DNA of 64,000 nt from Mercurialis annua (GCF_937616625.2 NC_065570.1:13030001-13094000); one strand, 5' to 3'; counted from the first letter of the stretch, positions 36,353 through 47,339 are shown. The notes: a model not told the origin generated them from the sequence alone. Made by a program: numbers and translations.

Positions 36353-39300
36353 ATGGCGAACAATTTCAATCAATCTGTGAGACCTGAGGATTCGATTTCA
36401 AGTCCTTATTTTGTTCATCCAGGTGAGAATCCATCACTTGTTCTAGTTCCTACTTTGTTGAATGAAAACAACTATCACTCTTGGTATAAATTCATGCGTA
36501 TGTCATTAATTTCTAAGAACAAATATAAATTTGTTGATGGATCAATTGTTACTCCACACCGTGATGATGATATTTTTCCAGTTTGGGAGAGGTGTAACAA
36601 TCTTGTAGTTTCCTGGATTAATAGATCAGTAACACAGACTATAGCAGATAGTGTTTCTAGTATTGATAGTGCATTGGAGATTTGGATTGATTTGAGGGAT
36701 CGTTTTTCACAAGGAGATGCTTATAGAATAGGTGATCTTCAAGAAGAGATTTACACTTACAAGCAAAATGCACTTGGAGTGACAGAATATTTCACACATT
36801 TGAAAACACTTTGGGATGAGTTGAAGAATCTCAGAGGTCTACCAATTTGTACTTGTGAACCTAAGTGTTCTTGTGGTCTTGTAGAAACTGTTAAGCAAAC
36901 ATTATCAAATGACTATGTGATTAGATTTGTCAAAGGTTTAAATGATGCATTTGGAACAGTTAAGACTCAGATCTTAATGATGGAACCTCTTCCAAAGATA
37001 AACAAGGCATTTTCTATGGTGATTCAGTTTGAAAGACAATTGACTGGTTCTAATAGCAAACCAGTTGTTGATTCTAATGTATTCATGGCAAGAGGATCCT
37101 ATGGAGGAAATAATGATGATTCAGGATATGAATCTAATGTTTGCTATGCTAGAAGAAGAGGCATGAATAATTACAGACCTGGAAGTTTCAGAGGAAGAGG
37201 AGGTTCTGGTTTTGGTCATTTTCAAATGCCTAGTCAGAATTATGCCAACATGCCTAATCAAGCTGGTAAACAGAAATTATGCTCTTATTGTGGACTCACT
37301 AACAACACTGTTGACTATTGCTATAGGAAACATGGTTTTCCTCCTGGATACCAGTCTAAATACAAAGGAGAAAGTAGCTATGTTAATCAAGTTCAGATTG
37401 CAGAACATGAATATCAGAATGCTCAAGAGGAACAAGTTGATGTTTTTACAGGACACAACAGGACTAACTACTCTCCACAGGCAGAAATGAATGCAGGACA
37501 GATTTTTCCATTTACTCCTAAACAATATCAAAAAATCATGACACTTATACAGCCATGTAAGATGCCAGAAGTAGAAAGTACATCCCATGTCAACTCACTG
37601 TCTGCAACCTTCAATCCTGTTAATGAGGAGCAAGGTATAATTCATGCTTGTTTTTTCTCTTCTAAAGCATATAGAAACACATGGATTTTGGACACTGGGG
37701 CTACAGATCATATAATCTGTAATATTAAGTTTTTCAAAACTTACAAAGCAGTACAGAATGTTCATGTTAAACTACCCACAGGTCAACTTATAGCAGTATC
37801 TCACATGGGTACAGTTCAGTTAAACTCAAGTTTATTATTGAGCAATGTTCTATATGTGCCAATGTTCAATTTCAACTTGATTTCTGCCAGCAAGTTGACA
37901 GATGACAAGAAGTTATTCTTAATCTTGTATCATGATCATTGTTTTATTCAGGATATGGATACATGGAGGAGGATTGGCTCAGCTGAAAAGAGAGAGGGAT
38001 TGTATCAGCTTGTTCAAACTGGAACTTCAATTAGTTCAGTTCATTCTGTTTCTAAAAAGACTGATGGAATAGACATTTGGCATTACAGGCTAGGTCACTT
38101 GTCTCACAACAGAATAAAAGTCTTACAAAAGCTAGATCCTTCAATAACTATTTCTGTGAATAATATTTGTGATGTTTGCCATTATACAAAACAAAAGAAG
38201 CTGCCATTTCCTGTTAGCACTTCTGTCACAAAGAATACTTTTGATTTGCTGCATGTTGATATATGGGGACCACTGGCTAAACCTTCTTTGAATGGTTATA
38301 GGTATTTTTTAACCATGGTGGATGATCACAGTAGATATACCTGGGTTTTCCTGTTAAGACACAAATCTGAGGCAAGAGTGCATTTGCAAAACTTTGTTCA
38401 ATTGGTTGCCAATCAATTTAACAAAGTTATAAAAATAATTAGATCAGATAATGGTGGTGAGTTTGATTGCACATCTTTCTATCAACAACATGGTATAATT
38501 CATCAAACCAGTTGTGTTTACACACCAGAACAAAATAGCACAGTGGAAAGGAAGCAGCAACATATTTTGAACATTGCTAGAGCAATCAGGTTTCAATCTA
38601 ATCTTCCTCTGCATTTTTGGTCTTATTGCATATTGCATGCTGTTCATTTAATAAACAGGACACCTTCACCTGTTATCTCTGAATGCACTCCTTATGAGCT
38701 TTTATACAATAAGCCTCCTGCAGTTACACATCTCAAGATTTTTGGGTGTTTATGCTTTGCTGCTACAATTGGTCCACATAGAACTAAGTTTGATAAAAGA
38801 GCTCTTAAATGCATATTCTTAGGGTATCCATCATCTACCAAAGGCTACATCTTATACTACATGGAGTCAAAACAGATTATAGTTTCTATAAATGTTATAT
38901 TCTATGAAACTGATTTTCCATACTCCAAAACTATCCAAGATCTCAATCCAGCAACTCAACCTGATTCTTCACTGGAGTCAGATTGGTTGTTACCTTTTCA
39001 AACACCACAAAACCTTCCTGTCTCACCCATAAATTCACCTCTTTCCTCACCTTCCATTCCTTCTATCACACCTCTAATTCACAGTCCCCTGTATAATCAA
39101 AATTTTCCACCATTGAGAAGAACAACACGTATCTCTCATTTACCATCTCATTTACAGAATTACAAATGTTCATTACCACCTTCTCTCACCAAAAACACCA
39201 CCTCTCCTCATGTACTTTCCACAGTAATGAGTTATGACAGATTATCATCTGCTTATAAGGCCTTTATTCTAAATGTTGATACTTTGGTAGAACCTAAGAC

Positions 39301-40822
39301 ATATAATGCTGCAATCAAACAAGAATGTTGGAAGGCAGCAATGCAGGCTGAACTTGATGCTCTTGAGAGCAATAAAACTTGGATACTAACAGATTTACCT
39401 GCTGGTAAAAGGCCCATTGGTTGCAAATGGGTTTACAAAATCAAGTACACTGCCTCTGGTCAAGTTGAGAGGTGCAAAGCCAGGCTTGTAGCCAAAGGCT
39501 ATACTCAACAAGAAGGTTTGGATTATATGGAAATCTTCTCTCCTGTTGCCAAAATGAGCACAATCAGAACTTTACTTGCTCTTTCTGCAGTTAACAAATG
39601 GCATCTTCATCAACTAGATATCAATAATGCTTTCTTGCATGGTGATTTAGTTGAAGAAGTCTATATGACTGTTCCACCAGGTTTTATGTCTAATACTGGA
39701 CAAGTTTGCAAGCTTCAGAAGTCTTTATATGGTTTAAAACAGGCTAGTCGACAGTGGAATGCCAAGTTGATAGGTGCTTTACATTCTATTGGATTCAAAT
39801 CTGCAGATTCTGATCCAAGTCTTTTGATAAAGAAGTCTGGTTCTAGCTTCATTGCCTTGCTTATATATGTGGATGATGTGATCTTGGCCAGCAACTCTCT
39901 TACAGACATTGCTGATATCAAATCCTACTTACATAAAGAGTTTAGCATCAAAGATTTGGGCATCCTAAAGTATTTTCTAGGCCTGGAAGTTGCCAGAAAT
40001 TCTTCAGGGATTCATTTGACTCAAAGGAAGTACACAGTTGATCTTCTTACAGAATCTGGTTTTATTGATTCTAAACCAGTTCCAACCCCAATGCTGACTT
40101 CTCATAAACTAATCAAGGATGCTGATACTCAACTTAAAGACAATTCTGAGTACAGAAAGCTCATAGGCAAGCTCTTGTACTTATGCAATACTAGACCAGA
40201 CATCTCTTACTCTGTGCAACAACTCTCTCAGTTTTTGGACTGTCCTACAGAAACACACTTAATTGCTGCTCATAGAGTTCTAAGATATCTTAAAGGTGCT
40301 CCTGGCAAGGGCATTTTCTTTTCAGCTTCTTCTGATCTGAAATTAGCAGCTTTCACAGATGCAGATTGGGGTACTTGTCCAGACACTAGGAGATCAATTT
40401 CAGGATTTTGTGCTTTTCTTGGCAAGTCATTGATCTCCTGGAAATCCAAAAAGCAAACCACAGTCTCCAGATCCAGCTCTAAAGCAGAATACAGGGCCCT
40501 TGCTGCTCTAACTTGTGAGCTACAATGGCTTGCATATCTTTTTCATGATTTACAGCAGAATATTGTGTTACCTGCTTCAGTATATTGTGACAGTCAATCA
40601 GCTATTCAGTTAGCTCACAATCCAGTCTTTCATGAGAGGTCTAAACATATTGAGATTGACTGTCATGTGGTTAGGGAAAAGTTGAACTCTGGTTTGATTC
40701 ATTTGTTACCAGTCACTACTGCTAATCAACTAACAGACTGTTTTACCAAGGCTTTAGCTCCACAAGCTTTTCTCCTAGCTATTTCCAAGCTGAGCATTCT
40801 GGATATATATGCTCCAGCTTGA
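36353..40822 (+). CDS. Copia Gag-Pol polyprotein, intact frame
   Basis: 1489 aa, ATG at 36353, stop at the polypurine tract. Domains in order: Gag (YFVHPGENPSLVLV...NYHSWYKFM), a zinc knuckle at residues 310-323 (CSYCGLTNNTVDYC), aspartic protease with DTGATDH (Asp447), the pre-integrase zinc module (HYRLGHLSHNR ... CDVC), the integrase core (Asp636 in HVDIWGP, Asp699 in RSDNGGE, Glu732 in TVERK), RT with LDINNAFLHGDL and YVDD (1172-1175), and RNase H (DADWGT ... SKAEYRALA ... CDSQSAI). No stop or frameshift. Oddity: the knuckle has Asn318 where the CX2CX4HX4C pattern has His. Copia lineage not assigned. Confidence 0.97.
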   Translation: MANNFNQSVRPEDSISSPYFVHPGENPSLVLVPTLLNENNYHSWYKFMRMSLISKNKYKFVDGSIVTPHRDDDIFPVWERCNNLVVSWINRSVTQTIADSVSSIDSALEIWIDLRDRFSQGDAYRIGDLQEEIYTYKQNALGVTEYFTHLKTLWDELKNLRGLPICTCEPKCSCGLVETVKQTLSNDYVIRFVKGLNDAFGTVKTQILMMEPLPKINKAFSMVIQFERQLTGSNSKPVVDSNVFMARGSYGGNNDDSGYESNVCYARRRGMNNYRPGSFRGRGGSGFGHFQMPSQNYANMPNQAGKQKLCSYCGLTNNTVDYCYRKHGFPPGYQSKYKGESSYVNQVQIAEHEYQNAQEEQVDVFTGHNRTNYSPQAEMNAGQIFPFTPKQYQKIMTLIQPCKMPEVESTSHVNSLSATFNPVNEEQGIIHACFFSSKAYRNTWILDTGATDHIICNIKFFKTYKAVQNVHVKLPTGQLIAVSHMGTVQLNSSLLLSNVLYVPMFNFNLISASKLTDDKKLFLILYHDHCFIQDMDTWRRIGSAEKREGLYQLVQTGTSISSVHSVSKKTDGIDIWHYRLGHLSHNRIKVLQKLDPSITISVNNICDVCHYTKQKKLPFPVSTSVTKNTFDLLHVDIWGPLAKPSLNGYRYFLTMVDDHSRYTWVFLLRHKSEARVHLQNFVQLVANQFNKVIKIIRSDNGGEFDCTSFYQQHGIIHQTSCVYTPEQNSTVERKQQHILNIARAIRFQSNLPLHFWSYCILHAVHLINRTPSPVISECTPYELLYNKPPAVTHLKIFGCLCFAATIGPHRTKFDKRALKCIFLGYPSSTKGYILYYMESKQIIVSINVIFYETDFPYSKTIQDLNPATQPDSSLESDWLLPFQTPQNLPVSPINSPLSSPSIPSITPLIHSPLYNQNFPPLRRTTRISHLPSHLQNYKCSLPPSLTKNTTSPHVLSTVMSYDRLSSAYKAFILNVDTLVEPKTYNAAIKQECWKAAMQAELDALESNKTWILTDLPAGKRPIGCKWVYKIKYTASGQVERCKARLVAKGYTQQEGLDYMEIFSPVAKMSTIRTLLALSAVNKWHLHQLDINNAFLHGDLVEEVYMTVPPGFMSNTGQVCKLQKSLYGLKQASRQWNAKLIGALHSIGFKSADSDPSLLIKKSGSSFIALLIYVDDVILASNSLTDIADIKSYLHKEFSIKDLGILKYFLGLEVARNSSGIHLTQRKYTVDLLTESGFIDSKPVPTPMLTSHKLIKDADTQLKDNSEYRKLIGKLLYLCNTRPDISYSVQQLSQFLDCPTETHLIAAHRVLRYLKGAPGKGIFFSASSDLKLAAFTDADWGTCPDTRRSISGFCAFLGKSLISWKSKKQTTVSRSSSKAEYRALAALTCELQWLAYLFHDLQQNIVLPASVYCDSQSAIQLAHNPVFHERSKHIEIDCHVVREKLNSGLIHLLPVTTANQLTDCFTKALAPQAFLLAISKLSILDIYAPA

Positions 40823-40829
40823 GGGGGGG
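40821..40829 (+). other. Polypurine tract of the Copia element
   Basis: GAGGGGGGG ends exactly where the 3' LTR (TAATG...) starts, supporting the TA terminus. Confidence 0.85.
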
Positions 40830-41115
40830 TAATGCAGTTCCTGGTTCATCTTGCTTCTATTGCAAGTTTCAGCTTCAAGATTTCAACTTCAGCTTCTGAT
40901 TCAAGCTTCCAGCTCCAGCTGTTTCCAGCTGTCTTGCCAGCTCAGCAAGCATGCATCTTGCATGATTGAGAGTGTGTGCATTGTGAGAGTTAGTTAGAGG
41001 TTATTTTGGTCATTATTTCTTTTAGCAAATCAGTGAGTATATAAACTGATTGTGCAGTTGTAATTCTCAGCTTTTGATCATTAATAAAATTTTTGTTTTT
41101 CTCTCAAATTTGTTA
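40830..41115 (+). repeat. 3' LTR of the Copia element
   Basis: 286 bp, same length as the 5' LTR with three substitutions; followed by the target duplicate ATGCT at 41116-41120. Confidence 0.9.
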
Positions 41116-41120
41116 ATGCT

Positions 41121-41400
41121 TAAAGGATTGTTCTGATTTCGACCTGTTTTACCCTGTTACGACCGATTTCAAGCTTATGGCTTATAGTGACTCTGATTAG
41201 GCATCTTGCATCGACTCAAGAAAATCAGTCACTGGTTTCTGTATCTGTTTAAAATAAGCTCTCCTTTTCTGGAACAGCAAATAATAGGTCATAGTCTCTC
41301 GTTCTTCAGTAGAAGCTGAATATATGTACATGGCTTCCACTACTTGTATATAAAAGCAGAATCTGTAATCATCATTGACAATTATCAATAATATCAAACT
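41121..41400 (+). pseudogene. Older Copia remnant, right part
   Basis: Continues the RNase H interrupted at 35940: LKG at the junction, then SRKSVTGFCI and VSRSSVEAEYMYMASTTC, with stops and frame changes. Decayed. Confidence 0.75.
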
Positions 41401-41872
41401 TTTCTCTCAATTTCTAATTTAATAAGGCAAAGATGTGGCTATTCGAAATGGTATTATTTTGACGAAGAAAGCCAATTTTATTTTATTTTTGTAATTAAAT
41501 CTGATGCAAAGGAGGTAATGGATAAATTAGAGAATTATGATTCCTTTTGTAACGAAGACAGTTTGGTGATATATGATAACTATTGTGAAAAGGTTACTTT
41601 TGCAAGCAGGAAATTTAACATGTCAATCACATAATTTAACTAAATTGGTTATTTGTTAAGCTAATTTTTATCGGGCTAAACACACAAATCACCCAAATAG
41701 TCCATTCGTTTTCATAAATACATCACCTATTAGAGATATACAGAAATCTCTCAATAAAAAAATTAATTTTTCATAAATACCTCAAATCTAAAAACAAGGA
41801 GATTTACTATTAAAATAGGACAATTCTGCCCTTCTTTATTCTTAAAATAGGACATTTATGCCCTCCTTCTCA

Positions 41873-42060
41873 ACATACCTGCTAAGAATAACATTACGGC
41901 AACCTCCGCTGATCTCCGGCCGACACTTCGACCACCTCCAGAGATACCAACTCCGAGACCACTACCAACCTATCCAGTCCCACCGCCTCCAACTCCTCCG
42001 CCCGATGTTCCACTCCCACAACAAGGAACACCGTCGCTTAATAGTAATGATTTGATTTAG
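41873..42060 (+). pseudogene. Proline-rich coding-like fragment
   Basis: One frame reads LRPTLRPPPEIPTPRPLPTY and PVPPPPTPPPDVPLPQQGTP before a stop at 42058-42060. GC content is above the surroundings. It may be a captured exon of a Pro-rich protein; no start or splice sites are clear. Confidence 0.35.
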
Positions 42061-42167
42061 AACAGATCGGATCATCTGTTTGAAGAATTGTTAATTCATC
42101 GGAAAAGGAACTTGTTGCCTGGAGAAAGTAGAGTTACAAATGAAATCGTCTGAGGAAAGAGGAGGTG

Positions 42168-42222
42168 TTGATATCCTTTACTGATGCTGAGGTGTTGATA
42201 TCCTTTACTGATGCTGATTGTC
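42168..42222 (+). repeat. 27-bp tandem duplication
   Basis: GGTGTTGATATCCTTTACTG plus ATGCTGA occurs twice in a row. Confidence 0.85.
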
Positions 42223-42452
42223 TTCAACCTTCATTTTTACTAGCATCTTCATCTTTTTCAAATGTCTGGTTCATTTTCTCTATTTTTTTAGACAAAAACA
42301 CAAAAAGAACGTGAATAAAAAACAGATCTCCAAAAGTGATGCCATTTTTATATAGAGTGTTAATTTATTAACATTGGAATCTTTTTCGCGATTCAAAATT
42401 TGTGGATTTTTTCTTGTTTTGGCGTGAACCGTAGGATTAAAGAAGATAGAGG

Positions 42453-42705
42453 ATGCCGTCGCACGAGGATTCAGACCTTCAGATCGAGCACTTGATGGAG
42501 TGCAATTTGTTACCAGAAACGGAGGTGAAAACTCTATGCGATCAAGAGAGAGCGATATTAGTAGAGGAATGGAACGTGAAGCCGGTCAAATGTCCGGTGA
42601 CTGTTTGCGGCGATATTCATGGACAGTTTTATGATCTGATTAAGCTTTTTAGGATAGGCGAGAAAGCACCTGATACTAATTACCTCTTTAAGGGAGACTA
42701 TGTAG
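42453..42705 (+). pseudogene. PP2A catalytic subunit, exon 1 only
   Basis: 84 codons from ATG at 42453 match the start of plant protein phosphatase 2A catalytic subunits: [20 protein letters not shown], then [16 protein letters not shown] with the metal-binding GDIHG motif, ending ...GDYV before a GT donor at 42706. In the family the next exon supplies DRG and later NHE motifs; none of the later exons is found downstream to 50 kb. LFKGDYV and DLIKLF replace residues that are highly conserved in the family (LFMGDYV, DLIELF). A transposon-captured or truncated copy is the simplest reading; a functional enzyme is not possible from this segment. Confidence 0.8.
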
Positions 42706-42889
42706 GTCTGTTTTCGATTTTCATTTTTGTTTATTTATGTATGTAATTATTGTTGTTCTTATGTGTTTTTGTAGAAATTGTTAATCATTAATAGTTTGTA
42801 TTTTTGAGATTAGAACTGTTTGTATTTATATTTGCTCTATTGTTTTGATTTTACTCCTTGTTTAGGTTATTTTAAGTTTAATTAATTTA

Positions 42890-44010
42890 TGTACAGTTGA
42901 TATCGAGTTGACAATGGGTTGATTTGGGGTTATGTAAATACACAAAAAAACTAATAAATATATATTATAGAGTTGACAATGAGTCAGTTCATGACTATAA
43001 AAACACATGATAAATTAATAAATGTTTTTAAATCTAAAATTGATATAAATTGTTCCATCGTTAGACAAAAATATGATAAACTAATAAATATTCTGAAGAT
43101 GTTTTGGTCTTGAATTGCTTCCATTTATAGCATTAGGCTGGCTGTAATATAGTTTTGAATTGTTTCGAGTGAAAATATTAGATTGTCAACTGGATGGTAT
43201 TTGGTTGACATTTAGTTGAAAATTTATTAATTTTCAGTTGACATTTGATTGCTCTTTTAAATTTAGTCAAATTATAAAAAAAAAGGTTCAACAAATCTAA
43301 AATAAATCAAAAAAATTAAAATTGACAGTTGTCGACCTTATAGTTTATTTTTTGAATTCAGTGTAACAAGATCAAATACAAATTTTAGAAATTATAAAGG
43401 TTTGAAATCCATTTTCTTCTTATTTGTAATCCCTAAATAAAGGGAGTCTATTAAAATTGAAAAATGATAACAACCATTTTATACTGTGTTACATAAGAAA
43501 AATGAAAATTTAATTGACTGATATTTGGTCGATATTTAATAAATAATTGGTTGATTTTTGGTTGACAATTGGTTGCTTTTAGGTTGATTTTTAACTGATT
43601 TTAAAATTATTAAATTTGCACTATTATTTTCCTCTCAAAATATTACAATTTTTTTTATAACTAGGGAGGGGGGAGTGAGGCTCGAATACGAGACCTCTTA
43701 TCAGTGAAAAAAACTGACACTTGGTTGATCTTCAGTTGATCTTTGGTTTACTTTCGGTTGATATTTAGTTGATATCCGGTTGACATTCAATTGATCTTTA
43801 AAATTTTGCCAAATTTCAAAAGAAGAGTTTCAACAAAAACTTGTCGAAACAGTCGAAATCGATACTAGTCAACTTTAAGGAGAAGGAAAATGGTAATAAT
43901 AATTTTGAACTATTTCGCGTGAAAAAAAAATAAAAAGTTAATTGGTTGATATTTGGTTGATTTTTAGTTGACATTTAGTTGATTTTAATTTACAGTGGCA
44001 TTATATTTAA
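42890..44010 (+). repeat. Degenerate TTGGTTGAT/TTAGTTGAC repeats
   Basis: Dozens of variants of TTGGTTGATATTTAGTTGAC are scattered here, densest at 43500-43800 and 43930-43990. No coding sequence. Confidence 0.7.
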
Positions 44011-44099
44011 AGCCAATTTTAAAATTAGTTCAAATTTTTTTCACTTAATGTGTTAATAAAATAAAATAAAAATAGATAAAGAAATATTATTAGTTAGTT

Positions 44100-45150
44100 A
44101 TTAATATTAAATAATTAAGAGTTGATTTGAAGTTTATTTATAGTTGATGATAAATTATAAATTAAAAAAAGACTATAAAACATTTTTTTAGTAGAAATTG
44201 TATCCCATAAATGAAATATTAATAAGTTCAAAGTAGATGAAACAAGAAAACCAAAGTCATATCTGCATAAATTTGATATCCATTTACAACTTCTTTTCCA
44301 AATAAGAGAGAAATTTGCTAAATGAATGATTTCACAAGACAATGTTTATACATAGACCAACATATCATCATCATTGCCAACTGTTCAGCAGCGTCCACAT
44401 TACAACTTCACTGTGATATTCTCAATTAAATTTACAACAACAAGATATAATACATTTAGTACAACTCAAACTCAAGGTATATCTTCAGTTCACACTGCAA
44501 GTATTTGCTAGTTGTTTCGTGTGACGGAACTCCAAATTCATAATATTCTGGAATTTTTGGAGGATTGACATATCTAATTAGTGCCCAATTTTAAACCTTC
44601 AAAGATATAACACAATAAATCAATTCATCATTTATATGAATAGAAACACTTTCTTCATCATCATCAATCAAACTCAAACAATCATCATTAACTAATCCAT
44701 CATTGAAAAGTCATAATCTATAAAAAATAGACCAAACAATCCAAACTCAAGCAATTCATCATTTACTAATCCATCAATAGAACAACATTGACAAGGGTTA
44801 TTAACAATTTAACAACACCCGAATTAAAGCAGCAACATGGCAATTAAGGACATACCCAGTACAATCCTGGTAACAGCTAAGCATCCTAGGATTCAAATAG
44901 AAATTATTAGATATTAAATAAAATAAGTCATAATCTATAAACAGTTCAAATTTCCATCAAACATTTTTTACATTATCATTTAGGAAACAAATATGAAAAG
45001 AACACAATCAAAACAATCCAAAGCGCCATATTTACAACAGTAGAAGGACCTCTGATGGCGGATCCGTCATCTTCTTCCCTTTGTTGCAGCGTCTCGAGGT
45101 TCTAGGCTAGCGCTCCTCCTCCGACGTTAGAGAAAAAACGATTTGCTTTC
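44100..45150. other. No gene supported
   Basis: AT-rich; CAATCATCA-type phrases recur at 44640-44770. A short GC-rich patch at 45050-45130 may be another gene fragment but shows no usable frame. Confidence 0.4.
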
Positions 45151-45636
45151 TAGAGGATAATAGCCTCCATTTATTAATAAGGGTAAAATAGGAATCAAAA
45201 TAAAATGAGGTATAAACATAAAAGTTTAAAAATATTTGAGAGATTTTATGAGTCACTAATGTATAATTTTATAGAAAATGAGTTATAGGATGTAATTTCC
45301 TCATTTTTATCATATGCTAATGGGGTTTATCTCTTCTAATATTCTGAAATATGTACTTGCTGATTGTCCAACTTTATTATTAATGCAATCTTTATTTTTA
45401 AAAAGTTCACAAAATAAATAATTTTAAATTTTTTATTTTTAACTTTTATATAACTAGTTATATTAAATGAAAATAAATTAAAATAACAATAATTTTGAAA
45501 CTGAATTACAAACAAACGATTAAACCCTGCCTTGTTAAATAACTTTTACTAACTAATAAACGATCACCTAAAACTGAACTTCCTAAGAAAGAAAGATCCA
45601 AATCGATCTTATCTTGAGAACTACACCTTCATTTCA

Positions 45637-45653
45637 TAATAATAATAATAATA

Positions 45654-45688
<35 letters not shown>
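45637..45688. repeat. (AAT)n microsatellite
   Basis: About 52 bp of AAT repeats with a single AGT interruption. Confidence 0.95.
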
Positions 45689-45689
<1 letters not shown>

Positions 45690-45944
45690 GATTTCACTAA
45701 AGTACAAAAACCATCAAAAATTTAGAAAACATAACTTGTCCCGTGTATTTTAATAAAGATACTACAAAAAAATAGAGAACTTTATACTGATTGCTAGTGT
45801 TTGAATATTGTCCAAATGTTTCGATTGATGACAAACGTAAATATGAATAAATCTGACAAAAAAATCATTAACATAAAAAAAAAAAATCTGACAAAAAATT
45901 GCTGACTATTTTTTAAAATTGTTGACCATTTAAAATATTATCAT

Positions 45945-46366
45945 TACCCCTATTCAATGACTGTATTACAGCATTCTTTTTAAAATAATTTACTCAATAT
46001 ATTAAGAAAATGTTTATATAATTTAAAAAATGTTGGTATTTTATTTATTTTGTCCATCTACTTTGTGTGTTTTATTTACTTCACCTATCCATTTTTCGTC
46101 CGTCTATTATGTCGATCTCAATTAAATTTTATTTACTTCTTGAATTTTGTTATTTATCTCACAATAAGAGCTTATATACACACCGAAACTATACTTCAAT
46201 TAACTTTTAAAATCTATTCAATTTAAATATTAAGAAAAGATATTAGAAATGATAAGGAGATGGATTGAATAACTAATATAGAAATCGAACCAGAGTAAAT
46301 AGGTTGCAAGAATTTCAATTTTTTAATATTCTAAATGAACTTAATGACTTACTAAACATTTAGGGA
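45945..46366 (+). repeat. Dispersed repeat, copy 2
   Basis: Direct, collinear match to most of 34748-35380 with about 150 bp absent; both copies end at AAACATTTAG. Confidence 0.7.
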
Positions 46367-46386
46367 TTGGGATTCCCTCAAGTTCA

Positions 46387-46537
46387 TTGAACTTGAGGGG
46401 GTCATATTCACGATTTACACCGTTTATTACAAAATGAATGGTGTAGATTAATTTGATTAAAATTGTGCTTTTTTGATCTACACCGTTCATTTTATAATGA
46501 ACGGTGTAGATCGTGAACATAACCCCCTCAAGTTCAA
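46387..46537. mobile_element. Small MITE
   Basis: Arms of about 60 bp: GAACTTGAGGGGGTCATATT on the left and GAACTTGAGGGGGTTATGTT as the reverse complement of the right, both followed by CACGAT-TACACCGTT. The centre is about 30 bp. Confidence 0.8.
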
Positions 46538-47114
46538 ATGAAATAGTATAGTTTAAAAATCAAACGATAAATTAAGCGTAAACTAAGACTATCATTTACA
46601 TCCAAAAGGGTTTTAATTTTAAAGAAAGGACCACTCACTTGAACTTCTTTTATATTCATGGTGCATAGAAAAATGCCTGTCAAAGGAAAATGGAGCCCAC
46701 TCACTACTTTTATATTGATGGTTGAAGTGCGTTGTTAAACTCGAAAACCTAATTTCATGGTCGGCCTTGGCTAAGGCTATCAGGATCTTGGAAAAGCAAT
46801 GCAGGAAAGGGACCTAGAATCAATAATTGTAGCCATACGATGGGTGACATGTGTTGCTGATAAGCATTATCGTCTCCAAAGGAATTAGAAAATAAAGTTT
46901 CATGCAGGAACAAAATTGGTGCGTCTTCATGTATACAAGTTGATGCACTACTAAAGAATCTTGGAAACTTATTTCTCTACTTTGTTTATTCTCCAAAAGT
47001 GGAATGGCAAGTTTTGTTCATACTTTTGCATATTCAAATTGGTTGACCCACAACATTCTTTGTCTTTCAGTTACAACAAATAAAAACCAATCGTTTTATA
47101 ATAATTATGGTATC

Positions 47115-47339
47115 GCCACACGGTTTGGTTTAAAGGTTTAAACCTCAGCCATCTGGACGCCAAAGGTCGCGGGTTTGAATTCCGGCTACGCCCTTTCTTA
47201 ATATGGAGTGGTTGAGGTTGGGTTGCTGGCCATTATAACCCGAAATTATTAGGTATGTGGGCTTGTGGGCGATCCACATCCCGGGATTTGACAATAATAT
47301 TGAGTTTCGACTCAGTAGAGTGAGTTCTCGTCACCAAAA
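47115..47339 (+). mobile_element. tRNA-derived SINE-like unit
   Basis: Contains a B-box-like GCGGGTTTGAATTCC downstream of an A-box-like segment, has no ORF, and is flanked by similar 14-16 bp sequences (ATAATTATGGTATC at 47101 and ATAATTACATGGTATC at 47340) that would be a target duplication. Confidence 0.5.

Larger units (their letters stand above)
35941..41115 (+). mobile_element. Complete young Copia retrotransposon
   Basis: 5175 bp with 286-bp LTRs at 35941-36226 and 40830-41115, a primer-binding site, one 1489-aa ORF and a polypurine tract. ATGCT is duplicated at 35936-35940 and 41116-41120. The LTRs differ at three sites by eye (GACTGAG/GATTGAG, CTCAAC/CTCAGC, TTTCTG/TTTTTG). The element splits an older Copia RNase H sequence in the same orientation. 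Confidence 0.95.
41680..45310 (+). mobile_element. Putative Pack-MULE-type unit carrying gene fragments
   Basis: The left flank (41680-41850) and the reverse complement of the right flank (45170-45310) share ordered blocks: AAATCTCTCAA, ATACCTCA and an AATAGGA/TCCTATTTT-GCCC/ACCC segment, suggesting diverged long TIRs. Between them lie a Pro-rich coding-like piece and PP2A exon 1. The borders and target duplication are not resolved, so this is a proposal. Confidence 0.4.

Noticed and set aside
42453..42746. A working PP2A catalytic subunit gene
   Set aside because: Only exon 1 is present; catalytic DRG, NHE and the C-terminal tail are not found downstream, and conserved residues are changed.
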